A stretch of DNA of 64,000 nt. It comes from Microbacteriaceae bacterium. GTDB taxonomy: Bacteria > Actinomycetota > Actinomycetes > Actinomycetales > Microbacteriaceae. The stretch covers positions 124,001 through 188,000 of the forward strand of contig JAODME010000005.1 of assembly GCA_025465095.1 (NCBI GenBank), read 5' to 3'. The notes under the pieces were generated by a model. It saw only the letters and a list, made by a program, of their open reading frames with translations. It had not been told where the DNA came from and ran no database searches. The position numbers were made by a program, and so were the translations under genes. Of the stretch, positions 24,468 through 33,233 are shown in pieces. Position 1 is the first letter of the stretch, and each line of letters opens with the position of its first letter.

Positions 24468-25535
24468 TCAGCGGCCCTTCGCATCGGATTCCGAAGCCCT
24501 CGCGCCCTGCTCACGAATGCGCCGGCCGTCCGCAACGTCCTTCTCCTCCTTGTCCGCAGCCTTGGCGCTCTTCTTCGTGCCACGTGGCGGCAACTGAATG
24601 TCTTCCTCGGCCGCGATCCCGGCCTGCAGCTGTCGGCCACGCTCGAGTTCGGCGTCGAACTCCGCGCCGAACAGGAGCGCCATATTGGCGAGCCAGAGCC
24701 ACAACAAGAAGATGACGACGCCCGCGAGGGATCCATAGCTGCGGCTGTAGTTGGAGAAGTTCGCGACGTAGAACGCGAAGGCCACTGACGCGAGGACGAG
24801 CACCACGATCGCGAGGAGCGCCCCGGCGCTGACCCAGCGGAACTTCGGCTGCTTCGCATTCGGTGTCGCGTGATACAGGATCGCGACCATAAGCACGAGG
24901 ATGAGCGCGAGGACCGGCCATTTCGCGATGGACCAGACGACCCGTGCGGCCTCGCCGACGCCGAGGGCGTTACCGACCGCATCCGTCACCGGTCCGGAAA
25001 TGGCCAGAATGATTGCCATGAGAAGGATGAGGAGGATCCCGGTCACCGTCACGAGCAGTTGGACGGGCTTGAGCTTGAGGAACGTTCGCCCCTCGTCGAT
25101 TTCGTAGACGCGGTTCATTGCGCGGGTGAAGGCGCCGACGTAGCCCGAAGCCGACCAGATGGCGAGAACGATGCCGGACACGAGCGCGAAGCCCGCCGCG
25201 GGGGATCGGCTGAAGTCTTCAATCGGCCCGCGCAGCACCTCGACCGCGTCCGGCGGAGCGATGTCCTCGAGAATCGCGATCAACGCGTTCGCCGACTGCC
25301 CGAACACGCCAAGCAACGACACGAGCGCGATGAGCGCCGGAAACAGCGAGAGCACGGCGTAGTAGGTGAGCGACGCCGCGATGTCCGTGCACTCGTCCGC
25401 GCTGAACTCTCTCAACGTCTTGCGGAAAACGTACTTCCATGACGGCTTCTTCAACTTCGCCGGTGAATCCGGCTTGCGTTCGTCGTCTGGTGATGGAGCG
25501 TTTGCGAGCCGCTCGCTCGCGCCTGCCTCGGCCAC
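24468..25535 (-). CDS. YihY/BrkB-family inner-membrane protein
   Basis: This is 355 residues from a GTG at 25535. A charged cytoplasmic N-terminal tail leads into FRKTLREFSADECTDIAASLTYYAVLSLFPALIAL, the characteristic YihY N-terminal helix and first membrane segment. About six membrane segments follow, and conserved-type motifs LAIWSASGYVGAF and FSNYSRSYGSLAGVVIFLLWLW are present. The C-terminal 60 residues are a charged Lys/Glu/Arg tail. Members were once called ribonuclease BN in error; their function is unknown, with envelope or virulence links reported. It lies downstream of a terminator and should have its own promoter near 25540-25560. Confidence 0.92.
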   Translation of the reverse strand: MAEAGASERLANAPSPDDERKPDSPAKLKKPSWKYVFRKTLREFSADECTDIAASLTYYAVLSLFPALIALVSLLGVFGQSANALIAILEDIAPPDAVEVLRGPIEDFSRSPAAGFALVSGIVLAIWSASGYVGAFTRAMNRVYEIDEGRTFLKLKPVQLLVTVTGILLILLMAIILAISGPVTDAVGNALGVGEAARVVWSIAKWPVLALILVLMVAILYHATPNAKQPKFRWVSAGALLAIVVLVLASVAFAFYVANFSNYSRSYGSLAGVVIFLLWLWLANMALLFGAEFDAELERGRQLQAGIAAEEDIQLPPRGTKKSAKAADKEEKDVADGRRIREQGARASESDAKGR

Positions 25536-25561
25536 TACGATCCTTCCCTACAGCATTCGCG

Positions 25562-25601
25562 GAAAAAAACACGGGGGCCGCGGCCGACCGGCCGCGGCCC
25601 C
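25562..25601 (-). terminator. Intrinsic terminator of the DUF3618/holin/LEA-like operon
   Basis: Read on the minus strand, GGGGCCGCGGCC - GGTC - GGCCGCGGCCCC forms a 12-13 bp GC-only stem followed by CGTGTTTTTTT. It lies 20 bases after the DUF3618 stop and between that operon and the yihY-like gene start. Confidence 0.88.
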
Positions 25602-25621
25602 TCGAAAGTCACCTGAGAAAC

Positions 25622-26197
25622 TCAGGGCCCTGTGCTGCCGTCTTGGACGGCGTGCTTCGCCTGGCCGGCCTCGTCCTTCATGTCGCCCGCAGCGGAAGAC
25701 GCGTCGGACTTGACGTGCTCCGCGCCATCCGTCGCCTTGTCCTTGACGGCGGCCACCGCATCCTGGGCTGGTTCGCGCAGGTTCTCGGCGACCTCTTTCG
25801 CGGCGTCGGTCACCTCGTGCACCAGCGGCTCGGCGGCGTCCTTTATCGACGAGGCCATCTCCTTCTCCTTCTGGCTCGCCGGGACGAGCGACGCGGCGAG
25901 CCAGCCCACACCAAACGCGATGAGTCCGACGGCGAGAGGGTTGCCTTTCGCCTTGTCCACCGCGTGATGCGGCGCGCCCGCGATGCTGCCGCCCGCGGAT
26001 GAAGCCCGGTCGCCGACGTCGGAGGCGACTCCCATCACGCGGTCCTTCACCGAGCCGACAGCACCTTTCACCTTGTCGGTCTGGCGTCCGACAATCTTCG
26101 ACGGAGTCACCTTGTCGGCGAGCGCATCCACGTCGCCTCCGAGTTCGCGCCTCGTGCGCTCGATGTCTGCGCGGATCTGGTCCGGGTTGTTCGTCAT
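25622..26197 (-). CDS. DUF3618 domain protein
   Basis: This is 191 residues. The DUF3618 motif spans the N terminus: DQIRADIERTRRELGGDVDALADKVTPSKI. After a helical linker comes a single membrane segment, LAVGLIAFGVGWLAASLVP, at about residues 90-108. The C terminus is an Ala/Lys/Asp-rich amphipathic helix (AKEVAENLREPAQDAVAAVKDKATDG) resembling LEA/apolipoprotein-type repeats. It overlaps the upstream holin-like gene by four bases (ATGA) and is third in a coupled trio. The family occurs in actinobacterial stress-related membrane operons; its biochemical role is unknown. Confidence 0.88.
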   Translation of the reverse strand: MTNNPDQIRADIERTRRELGGDVDALADKVTPSKIVGRQTDKVKGAVGSVKDRVMGVASDVGDRASSAGGSIAGAPHHAVDKAKGNPLAVGLIAFGVGWLAASLVPASQKEKEMASSIKDAAEPLVHEVTDAAKEVAENLREPAQDAVAAVKDKATDGAEHVKSDASSAAGDMKDEAGQAKHAVQDGSTGP

Positions 26198-26613
26198 CGG
26201 TTCTCCTCATTCTTTCTAAGCGTTTCAGGAATCTTCTTCAGGGAATCGACGGTGCGTGGCGCGCCCTGCACGGTCTTCAACTCCTTCTTGCCCTGTAGAT
26301 ACAGGACGAGCGCGATGATGCCCCAGATCACTGCGACAACGACAGCAGACCAGGCGTTGTTGTTGAACAGGTAGCCGAGGGCCCACCACAGCGCGACGGA
26401 CAGGAAGAACACCGCCATCAGTCCGGCGTAGCCAGCGCCGCCCATCAGGCCGGCGCCCTTTCCTGCCTTCTTGCCGCTCTGGGCCAGTTCAGCCTTCGCG
26501 AGTTCAATCTCCTGGCGCATGAGGGTGGAGAGGTCTCTTGTCACCTCACCGAGCAGGTCGCCGAGAGAAGTTTGCGCCGCCTTCTCCTCTGACGGGGTCG
26601 GGACGTCAGTCAT
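26194..26613 (-). CDS. Phage-holin-like (Actinobacterial Holin-X / PF07332 type) membrane protein
   Basis: This is 139 residues with an amphipathic N-terminal helix (SLGDLLGEVTRDLSTLMRQEIELAKAEL), which is the family hallmark. It is followed by two membrane segments (GLMAVFFLSVALWWALGYLF and SAVVVAVIWGIIALVLYL) and a basic C-terminal tail. Despite the name, chromosomal members are not prophage genes; no phage genes are nearby. Overlaps of four bases with both neighbours make it the middle gene of a co-translated trio probably acting at the membrane during stress. Confidence 0.88.
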   Translation of the reverse strand: MTDVPTPSEEKAAQTSLGDLLGEVTRDLSTLMRQEIELAKAELAQSGKKAGKGAGLMGGAGYAGLMAVFFLSVALWWALGYLFNNNAWSAVVVAVIWGIIALVLYLQGKKELKTVQGAPRTVDSLKKIPETLRKNEENR

Positions 26614-27383
26614 CGTTGCGCATCCCCGATGAACGGGTCGTCACCGAGGGCCGTAGTGCCGCCCGGCGTCACGGTGCCTCCGGACACCGTTGCGCCAGTC
26701 GTGCCGTAACCGCCAGACTGCCCGGTGAGCGCCGGGTCCGAGTAGGCGGGATCGGCGTAGGTTACGGGGGTAGCCATCGGTGGCTGGGCCAGCCCGGTCG
26801 TACCGGGCGTGGTCGTGTCCGCTCTGGCGTCCGCAGCAGCGGACGTGACCGATCGGGTGAGGCGTCCGGCGAGCACGCCGGCGACGGCGGCCATCGCGAT
26901 GAAGGTTCCGGGCCGTCGGCGGGCGAAGCCGCGCACCTCGTCGAGCAGTGATCCTGGGTCGCGTTCATCGAGCCAGTCGGCGACACTCCCCGCCCTGGTC
27001 GCGGCCTGCTGCACGAGGTCCGATGCCACGCCGTTGCCCTCGGAGTTGGCGGCCATCGAGCTCAGCTCGTCACTGATCGAGTGCAGCCCGGTCGCCACGC
27101 GATGCTGTTGCGAAGAGGCTTGGTCCCTCAGTTCACTCTTCGCATCGGTGTAGAGATCCTTCGCCTGCGTCTTCGCCTCGGACGCGACCTTCGTCGCCTC
27201 CTGCTTCGCAGTGCTGGCTACCTGGTGTCCGGCCTCCGACGCCTTACCGCCGAGGTGGGCGGCCTGGTCCTTCGCAGCGTCGGCCATTCCGCCACCCGTG
27301 CCGGTGGTGCTGCCGGTGGTGGTCGTCCCCACGGGAGGCACCCCTGAACCGACAGGAGGCACCCCTGAATAGCTGTTCGACAT
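26610..27383 (-). CDS. Ala-rich LEA-like/membrane-associated hypothetical protein
   Basis: This is 257 residues, start ATG 27383 with GAAAGGGA upstream, first gene of the trio. An N-terminal Gly/Pro/Thr/Val-rich repeat (GVPPVGSGVPPVGTTTT) precedes a helical stretch with LEA-like Ala/Lys/Glu content (AKQEATKVASEAKTQAKDLYTDAKSEL). A segment GFARRRPGTFIAMAAVAGVLAGRLTRSV then probably dips into or anchors at the membrane, and a Gly/Thr-rich tail follows. Homologous layouts occur in actinobacterial osmotic or nutrient-stress operons alongside holin-like and DUF3618 proteins. No enzyme motif is visible. Confidence 0.8.
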   Translation of the reverse strand: MSNSYSGVPPVGSGVPPVGTTTTGSTTGTGGGMADAAKDQAAHLGGKASEAGHQVASTAKQEATKVASEAKTQAKDLYTDAKSELRDQASSQQHRVATGLHSISDELSSMAANSEGNGVASDLVQQAATRAGSVADWLDERDPGSLLDEVRGFARRRPGTFIAMAAVAGVLAGRLTRSVTSAAADARADTTTPGTTGLAQPPMATPVTYADPAYSDPALTGQSGGYGTTGATVSGGTVTPGGTTALGDDPFIGDAQR

Positions 27384-27525
27384 GTTGGTCCCTTTCGTCG
27401 CGCGGGTACGGCACCCGGTTCCCGGGCGCGCGCCGCATCTGTCGTTGGTACCTCCAGCTTTCGCGCTCAGGAATCAATCAGCAACCCCCTCGCGGTTCGC
27501 CAGCAGCGAAGCTATAGTCGTGCCT

Positions 27526-28773
27526 TCAGCGGCCTATCCAGCGGTCGACGAAGTCGTTTCGGAAGACCGCATCCGGGTCCATTCGAGCCGCAAGGTCGCG
27601 GAATACCGGCAGTTTCGGGTAGAGCTCTGCGAGACGGTCGCGGTCCGTCTCGAACACCTTTCCCCAGTGCGGCCTCGCATCGAACGGAGCCAGCGCCGCG
27701 TCGACGAGCGGCAGCAGCGCCGACACTTCGGGGATGTGCTGACGCCAGGTGAAGTGGATGCCGGCGCAGTCCTCGTGCAGGGCCGGGCTGAGCCACAGAT
27801 CGTCCGCCGCCATCGTGCGCAGCTCTGAGACGAACAGGTGTGGCCGGAGGCGCGCGGCGATGCCACGGATCGCCTCGACCGCCGCGAGAGCGTGCCTGCG
27901 CGGCATCAAGTACTCGCTCTGCAACTCCTCCCCGTTGCTCGGCGTGAACCCGAGCCGGAAATGCGGCAGCCGGTCCCACCAGGGGCCGGCGACGCCCAGT
28001 TGCTGTGTGGTGTTCTCGGCCGAGACGTCAGGAAGCGGATGCATCTCGCGCTTGGCCCGGGTGGCCCCGAAGAAGCGGTCGTCCAAATCCGCCGCGGCAT
28101 CAACTCGCGACTTGCGCCACGCCTGAGTGATCCCCTCGTCACCCCAGTGGGTGAACAGGCTCACGCTGTAAGCGCTTGAGGTGATGGCGTCGAAATTGTC
28201 GGCGAGACTCGACCAGGCGAGGTTCTCGTAGACGTCCTGCCTCACTTTGAACGCGGGCACGATATCGAGACTGATCCGCGTGAGGATGCCGAGCATGCCG
28301 AGGGCGACCACCACTCCATCAAAGTCGGGCTCGCCGCGGCGCATCACCACGAGGGTGCCGTCGGCCTTCACCATTTCGACGCCGGCCACGGCGGCAGCGA
28401 GGCTCGGGTTGGAATCGCCGGAACCGTGAGTTCCGGTGGCGATCGCGCCGGCGACCGAGATATGCGGCAGGGAGGCGAGATTGTGAACGGCAAAGCCGGC
28501 GGCGTCCAGCCGCTCGGCGAACTCGCCGTACCGGGCTCCCGCGTTCACGGTCACGGTGCGCGCCGCCTGATCGATGGTCAGCTCCGCGGGCATCCTCTCC
28601 AGCGAGATGTGGGCGCCGGTCGTGTCTGCGATGTGGTTGAACGAGTGCCGGCTGCCGAGGGCCCGCGCGAGGGGAGCGGCGGCGACGACCTCGCTCAGCT
28701 CATCGACGGATTGCGGACGGTGGAAGCTCGCCGCCGCGTAGTTCAGGTTGCCGGCCCAGTTAGTAGAGGTCAT
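27526..28773 (-). CDS. FAD-dependent alditol/xylitol oxidase-like (D-arabinono-1,4-lactone oxidase family)
   Basis: This 415-residue flavoprotein has a PCMH-type FAD domain: ARALGSRHSFN, whose His43 is in place for covalent flavinylation as in Streptomyces AldO, then SVAGAIATGTHGSG and LGMLGILTRISL. The C-terminal ALO domain contains SELRTMAADDLWLSP and HWGKVFE, and ends FRNDFVDRWIG. The length agrees closely with AldO (about 418). It would oxidise polyols such as xylitol or sorbitol to aldoses with release of hydrogen peroxide. It is divergent from an aldo/keto reductase gene with 102 bp between starts, which suggests shared polyol/aldose metabolism. Confidence 0.88.
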   Translation of the reverse strand: MTSTNWAGNLNYAAASFHRPQSVDELSEVVAAAPLARALGSRHSFNHIADTTGAHISLERMPAELTIDQAARTVTVNAGARYGEFAERLDAAGFAVHNLASLPHISVAGAIATGTHGSGDSNPSLAAAVAGVEMVKADGTLVVMRRGEPDFDGVVVALGMLGILTRISLDIVPAFKVRQDVYENLAWSSLADNFDAITSSAYSVSLFTHWGDEGITQAWRKSRVDAAADLDDRFFGATRAKREMHPLPDVSAENTTQQLGVAGPWWDRLPHFRLGFTPSNGEELQSEYLMPRRHALAAVEAIRGIAARLRPHLFVSELRTMAADDLWLSPALHEDCAGIHFTWRQHIPEVSALLPLVDAALAPFDARPHWGKVFETDRDRLAELYPKLPVFRDLAARMDPDAVFRNDFVDRWIGR

Positions 28774-28875
28774 GGTCCATTGTCGTGCGCACGGGCGCAG
28801 AGTCGGCTGGTCGAGAGCAACGCACGCGCAACGGGCACGACCTCTCGCTCGTTCCCGGCGGGCTACGCTCGAACG

Positions 28876-29859
28876 ATGCAGACACGAACTCTCGGCCGCA
28901 CCGGCCGCGCCGTCTCCGTTCTCGGCCTCGGCACCTGGCAGCTCGGCGCCGACTGGGGTGACGTGGATGAGAGCGACGCGCGCGCGATCCTCGACGCGGC
29001 CGTCACGTCAGGGGTCACACTGTTCGACACCGCCGACGTATACGGGGACGGACGCAGCGAGCGTTTCATCGGCGATTTCCTCCGCGATAATCCGGGGCAC
29101 CGCATCACGGTCGCGACCAAGATGGGCCGCCGGGAGGCGCAAATACCCGAGAACTTCACCCTCGGCAGGTTCCGGGAGTGGACGGATCGGTCAAGGCGCA
29201 ACCTCAAAGTCGACACGCTCGACCTCGTGCAGCTTCACTGCCCGCCCACTGCGGTGCTCTCCAGCGACGAGGTCTACGACGCGCTCGACGTGCTCGTCGA
29301 GAATGAAGCCATCGCCGCGTATGGGGTGAGCGTCGAACGCACCGACGAGGCCCTCGCGGCGATCGCACGGGGCGCGTCCACCGTGCAGATCATCCTCAAC
29401 GCGTTCCGCATCAAGCCGCTCGATGAGGTGCTGCCCGCAGCGATCGCGGCCGACGTCGGAATCATCGCGCGGGTGCCACTGGCATCCGGACTCCTCAGCG
29501 GCAAGTACAGCACCGCCACCACATTCGCCGAGAACGATCACCGCAACTACAACCGCGACGGGTCGGCCTTCGACGTGGGGGAGACGTTTTCCGGCGTCGA
29601 CTTCGAGCAGGGAGTCGCCGCCGCGCAGGAGTTCGCCGCGCTCGCCGCCGCCACCGGGCTGACTACCGCGCAGGCGGCACTCGCCTGGGTCGCGCAACTG
29701 GACGGAGTGAGCACGGTGATTCCCGGCGCCAGGTCGGTGGAGCAGGCACGGTCCAACGCCGTCGCGGGATCGGCGCAAGCCCTGCCCGCAAGCTTCAACG
29801 CCGGTGTCGTGTCGCTTTACGACCGCTATTTCCGCGCCGCCGTGCATCCGCGCTGGTAG
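28876..29859 (+). CDS. Aldo/keto reductase
   Basis: The real start is ATG 28876 (MQTRTLGRTGRAVSVLGLGTW), within a longer track frame; 327 residues. The catalytic Asp/Tyr lie in TLFDTADVYGDG, the Lys in VATKMGRRE and the His in LVQLHCPP, with NADP-binding elements at the C terminus (STVIPGARSVEQARSN). The layout is that of the YajO/YghZ-like AKR branch reducing aldehydes or ketones with NADPH. It is transcribed away from the alditol-oxidase-like gene and converges on the GT2 gene eight bases beyond its stop. Confidence 0.92.
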   Translation: MQTRTLGRTGRAVSVLGLGTWQLGADWGDVDESDARAILDAAVTSGVTLFDTADVYGDGRSERFIGDFLRDNPGHRITVATKMGRREAQIPENFTLGRFREWTDRSRRNLKVDTLDLVQLHCPPTAVLSSDEVYDALDVLVENEAIAAYGVSVERTDEALAAIARGASTVQIILNAFRIKPLDEVLPAAIAADVGIIARVPLASGLLSGKYSTATTFAENDHRNYNRDGSAFDVGETFSGVDFEQGVAAAQEFAALAAATGLTTAQAALAWVAQLDGVSTVIPGARSVEQARSNAVAGSAQALPASFNAGVVSLYDRYFRAAVHPRW

Positions 29860-29867
29860 CTCGGGCG

Positions 29868-31409
29868 TCAGCGAGGCGCAAGCCGCGCGGTGCGCACGCG
29901 GGCTGCCCTGCGTGCCGGAAGCGCCCCGAAGGAGGCGAAGGCCAGCGCGGCGATGGCCGCACCCGCGACCGGCAGGGCGGGGATCAGTGATCCGGTGAGC
30001 GCGAGCGCGACCCACACCGCCGCGACCGTGACCGCGAGCTCGAGCCACAGGGCCACCAGCGTGCCCCACCGACCCGCTCGACGTTCTGTCTTCGGGGTCA
30101 CTCGGAAGACCGCCGCGCCGCCGAAGATCACCTTCGCCGTCGCCCGGAGCGTCACGATCAACGTCGAGCCGTAGAGAGCGCTCGCCATTGCGAGGAATGT
30201 TCCTCCGGCGACGAGTCCCCGTTGTCGCACGACGCGCACCGTCTCCGGCAGAAGCGGAGCTGCCGCGCAGAGGCCCGTGACCGCGATCGCCCACAGCGGC
30301 TGATCCGCGGTGCCCCCGAGCGCGGCGAGCAGAAGGTTCGCGAGCATCAGCACAGCCCCGGCGGTGGCCAGGAGTGGAAAGGTGAGCTGCTCGAGCAGCA
30401 GGTCGAGCTTCTCTGCGACGGACAATCTCGAGCGGATGATGCGCCGCCAGTAGTTCCGCAGGAATTCGGTCGTGCCCTCGACGATTTTCGTATGCTGCGT
30501 GCGGAACGCGTGGTAGTCGACGGGGTAGTCCTCTTCGCACACGAGGTCATGGTCGTAAGCGATGCGGTATCCGGCGATGCGCGCCTCGAAGCTGAACGCG
30601 AGATCTTCCGCGACCGTCTCGGGGATCGGACCCGCGGCCCGGTAGCAGGCGGAGCTGATCATCGCCCCATGGCCGAGGAAGCTGGAGAAGCCGATGCGAG
30701 CACGTGCCGCCTGGCTGATACCGATGTGAGTGCCCAGGATCCCGGCGAACGTCGTGGCGAAGGCGGTCCTGCTCGGCGAAGCCCGGTGCCTGGCCTGCAC
30801 GATCCCCGTTCGCCGGTGATCGGCGAAACCCTGGAGTGCCCTGTGGACGAAGTGCGGAGGCAGCACCTCGTCGCTGTCGAGGACGACGAAATAGTCGAAC
30901 CGGCCGAGAAGGAGCTCAATGCCGTGATTCAGGTTTCCCGCCTTGAAGCCGCTGCGCGTGGACCGCCGGATTACCTCCGCCCCGTTCTCGATCGCGAAGG
31001 CGTCGATCGCGCTCCGCAGCTCGTCGCGCGCGGAGTCGTCGAGGATGACCGTCGTGACCGGGTGCTGCTGAGCCATGCTGCTGTGAAGTGCGGTGGGATC
31101 GAAGTCATCCGCGGTGCAATAGAGCAGGGCCACTCGTCGGCTCGGTGAGGACGACGCCGCTACGGGCGACGTGCCCGCAGGTCGAAACCAGAATCGGGCG
31201 GTCGCCCACATGGCGAGGTGCCGTACTCCGTTCAGCCAGATGGCACTTGATGCGGCGCCGATGAGGACGATCGCGGTGGTCTCGAGCAGGTGACTCGATG
31301 CGACGGTGGCGGCGTAGATGCCAAGGAGCGTCAACCAGATCGTGCCCACGCCGCCCCAGAACAGCGCGACCGCGCGGCCCCCCGCGGATCTTCCTCGACT
31401 CGAATGCAA
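29868..31409 (-). CDS. Membrane-bound processive glycosyltransferase family 2
   Basis: This is 513 residues. Two N-terminal membrane segments precede a GT2 domain: RRVALLYCTADDFD, the donor-binding VVLDSDEVLPP, GHGAMISSACYRAAGPIPETVAEDLAFS (acceptor side and the catalytic ED), and the Q-x-x-K-x-x-x-G-T replacement of QxxRW in RTQHTKIVEGTTEF. Four or more membrane segments follow. The plan matches cellulose-synthase/hyaluronan-synthase-like enzymes that polymerise and export a beta-linked glycan. No export or regulatory partner is adjacent. The end of the protein is a basic tail (RRAARVRTARLAPR). Confidence 0.88.
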   Translation of the reverse strand: MHSSRGRSAGGRAVALFWGGVGTIWLTLLGIYAATVASSHLLETTAIVLIGAASSAIWLNGVRHLAMWATARFWFRPAGTSPVAASSSPSRRVALLYCTADDFDPTALHSSMAQQHPVTTVILDDSARDELRSAIDAFAIENGAEVIRRSTRSGFKAGNLNHGIELLLGRFDYFVVLDSDEVLPPHFVHRALQGFADHRRTGIVQARHRASPSRTAFATTFAGILGTHIGISQAARARIGFSSFLGHGAMISSACYRAAGPIPETVAEDLAFSFEARIAGYRIAYDHDLVCEEDYPVDYHAFRTQHTKIVEGTTEFLRNYWRRIIRSRLSVAEKLDLLLEQLTFPLLATAGAVLMLANLLLAALGGTADQPLWAIAVTGLCAAAPLLPETVRVVRQRGLVAGGTFLAMASALYGSTLIVTLRATAKVIFGGAAVFRVTPKTERRAGRWGTLVALWLELAVTVAAVWVALALTGSLIPALPVAGAAIAALAFASFGALPARRAARVRTARLAPR

Positions 31410-31547
31410 CGTGACCTCGATCTGCTCGGCAAGCGGCGCGCGAATTGAAGCTGGGTGCAGTTTTTCTCAGGTGATCCAGCATCGATGCTCAGCCTTCAAG
31501 TTCGTTGTGAATCCTCGAGGCGGGAGGGCGACAACGGCGCGAGCTTC

Positions 31548-32390
31548 TCAGCCGTTGTCGTCGGGGTCCATCCCGGTGCGCTCGCCCGATTCGAGACCGG
31601 CGATGTCGGCGAGGTCGGCGGCATCCAACTCGAATCCGAAGACGTCCGCGTTCTCGCGGATCCGCTCCGCCGTCACCGACTTCGGAATCACCACGAGCCC
31701 CTGCTGTAGGTGCCAGCGGATCACCACGCGCGCCGGGCTCACCCCGTGCTTCTCGGCGAGAGTGTCGAGCACGGGGTTTTCGAGCACTCGACCCCGGGCG
31801 AGCGGCGACCACGCCTCGGTCAGAATCGCGTGCTTCGCATCGAACTTGCGCACCGTGCGCTGCGGGAGCCAGGGGTGCAACTCCACCTGATTGATCACCG
31901 GCACCACCTCCGACTCGCCGAGGAGCCTCTCGAGGTGCTGGGGATGGAAGTTTGAGACGCCGATCGAGCGGATCGCACCATCCGCCCTCAACTTCTCCAT
32001 CGCTTTCCAGGTCTCGAGGTAGCGGTCCTGTCGCGGCGCCGGCCAGTGAATCAGGTACAGGTCGAGGTAGTCGAATCGGAGCCTGGCCAGGCTCTGCTCG
32101 AATGCGCGGAGCGTGCTGTCGTAGCCGTGGTCGTCCTGCCACACCTTGGTGGTGACGAAGATGTCCTCGCGCGGAATTCCGGATGCCCGCACTCCGTCGC
32201 CGACGCCGGTCTCGTTGTCGTAGAGGGACGCCGTGTCGATGTGCCGGTAGCCTGCGTCGATCGCCGTGCCGACGACTGCCGCGGCAACATCGTTCGGCAC
32301 CTTGTAGACGCCGAGCCCCAGCTGCGGGATGCCGCGGCCGTCGTTCATCGGGAGCACGGGGGAGAAGGGAGAGGAGGCCATCGCGGTCAC
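31548..32390 (-). CDS. Aldo/keto reductase (2,5-diketo-D-gluconate reductase-like, AKR5)
   Basis: This is 280 residues with the complete catalytic tetrad in context: GYRHIDTASLYDNE (Asp, Tyr), FVTTKVWQDD (Lys) and LDLYLIHWP (His). The C terminus, VIPKSVTAERIRENADVFGFEL, is the NADPH-binding segment. It reduces small aldehydes or ketones such as methylglyoxal or 2,5-diketogluconate. Its start overlaps the stop of the DUF1206 gene by four bases, so both are translated from one message. It is about half identical by eye to the AKR at 52825, suggesting paralogues. Confidence 0.93.
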   Translation of the reverse strand: MTAMASSPFSPVLPMNDGRGIPQLGLGVYKVPNDVAAAVVGTAIDAGYRHIDTASLYDNETGVGDGVRASGIPREDIFVTTKVWQDDHGYDSTLRAFEQSLARLRFDYLDLYLIHWPAPRQDRYLETWKAMEKLRADGAIRSIGVSNFHPQHLERLLGESEVVPVINQVELHPWLPQRTVRKFDAKHAILTEAWSPLARGRVLENPVLDTLAEKHGVSPARVVIRWHLQQGLVVIPKSVTAERIRENADVFGFELDAADLADIAGLESGERTGMDPDDNG

Positions 32391-33190
32391 AGCCGCGCGG
32401 ATCGGGCGCGGGCGAAGCTGTACAGGCCGAACGCGACGAAACCCGCACCGACGAGACCCAGAATGATCGCGCCGAACGGCAGCTCGACGAGTGCCTTGAG
32501 CGCCCCGTCGAGACCGGTGGCCCGGCTTGAGTCGGAGGTCACGGCAGCGATCACGAAGAGGATTCCGACGATGGCGAGAGCGATGCCCTTCGCGATGTAG
32601 CCGACCTTACCGAGGGTCACGATGGCCGTGCCGCGCTTGCCCGACGGAACCGCGATGTCTTCGCGGAACTTCTCCTTCGCTCCCTTGGCGCAGAAGTAGC
32701 CGCCGATTACGACGACGGCGAGCCCGATGGTGACGAGCAGCACGACACCAGCCGGCGTGGCGATCAGGGTCGCACTGAAGCTCTGGGTGTCGGAGGAGGA
32801 AGAGGATGACCCGCCGCTGGCGAACGTGAACGCGGTTGCCGCGACCCCGAAATAGGCGACCGCTTTGCCGAACTCGATGACCCGGCGCGCCCACTTGCGC
32901 TTCTCCTCCTGCATCGGCACGAGGATCGCCTCGATTGTCTGCCATAGCCCGAGCGCCACGAGCCCGACCACGACCGCCCACAGCATGAAGACGCCGCCCG
33001 GACGGGAGGCCAGGCTCTCGAGCGCGCCCGACTGGTCCGCCTTACCGCCGGCCCCGCTCGCGACGCCGATCGCGATGCCCCCGATGAGAAGATGCAGCAC
33101 TGCGTTGACGGCGTACCCACCTCTGGCGAACACCTGGAAGTACCGGTTGTTGCTCACGGTTCGCGCCGTGCCGGTCGCTCGATCAGTCAT
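32387..33190 (-). CDS. DUF1206 membrane protein
   Basis: The track frame extends to 33430, but ATG 33190 (MTDRATGTARTVSNNRYFQVFARGGYAVNAVLHLLIGG) is the natural start, giving 267 residues. Three repeats of two membrane helices, each opening with a (F/K)x(G)YxxxGxxxxxxG-type motif (ARGGYAVNAVLHLLIGG, EFGKAVAYFG, KVGYIAKGIALAIVG), are the DUF1206 signature. A Ser-rich loop GGSSSSSSD separates the second pair. The role is unknown. It is coupled to the downstream aldo/keto reductase by a four-base overlap. Confidence 0.9.
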   Translation of the reverse strand: MTDRATGTARTVSNNRYFQVFARGGYAVNAVLHLLIGGIAIGVASGAGGKADQSGALESLASRPGGVFMLWAVVVGLVALGLWQTIEAILVPMQEEKRKWARRVIEFGKAVAYFGVAATAFTFASGGSSSSSSDTQSFSATLIATPAGVVLLVTIGLAVVVIGGYFCAKGAKEKFREDIAVPSGKRGTAIVTLGKVGYIAKGIALAIVGILFVIAAVTSDSSRATGLDGALKALVELPFGAIILGLVGAGFVAFGLYSFARARSARL

Positions 33191-33233
33191 CGAACCAGCG
33201 TAGTTGTCACGCCGCGGAGGACGAGAACTACGC

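Noticed and set aside
26194-26613. Prophage remnant suggested by a holin-family protein
   Set aside because: Chromosomal Holin-X proteins are common in actinobacteria and no other phage gene is nearby.
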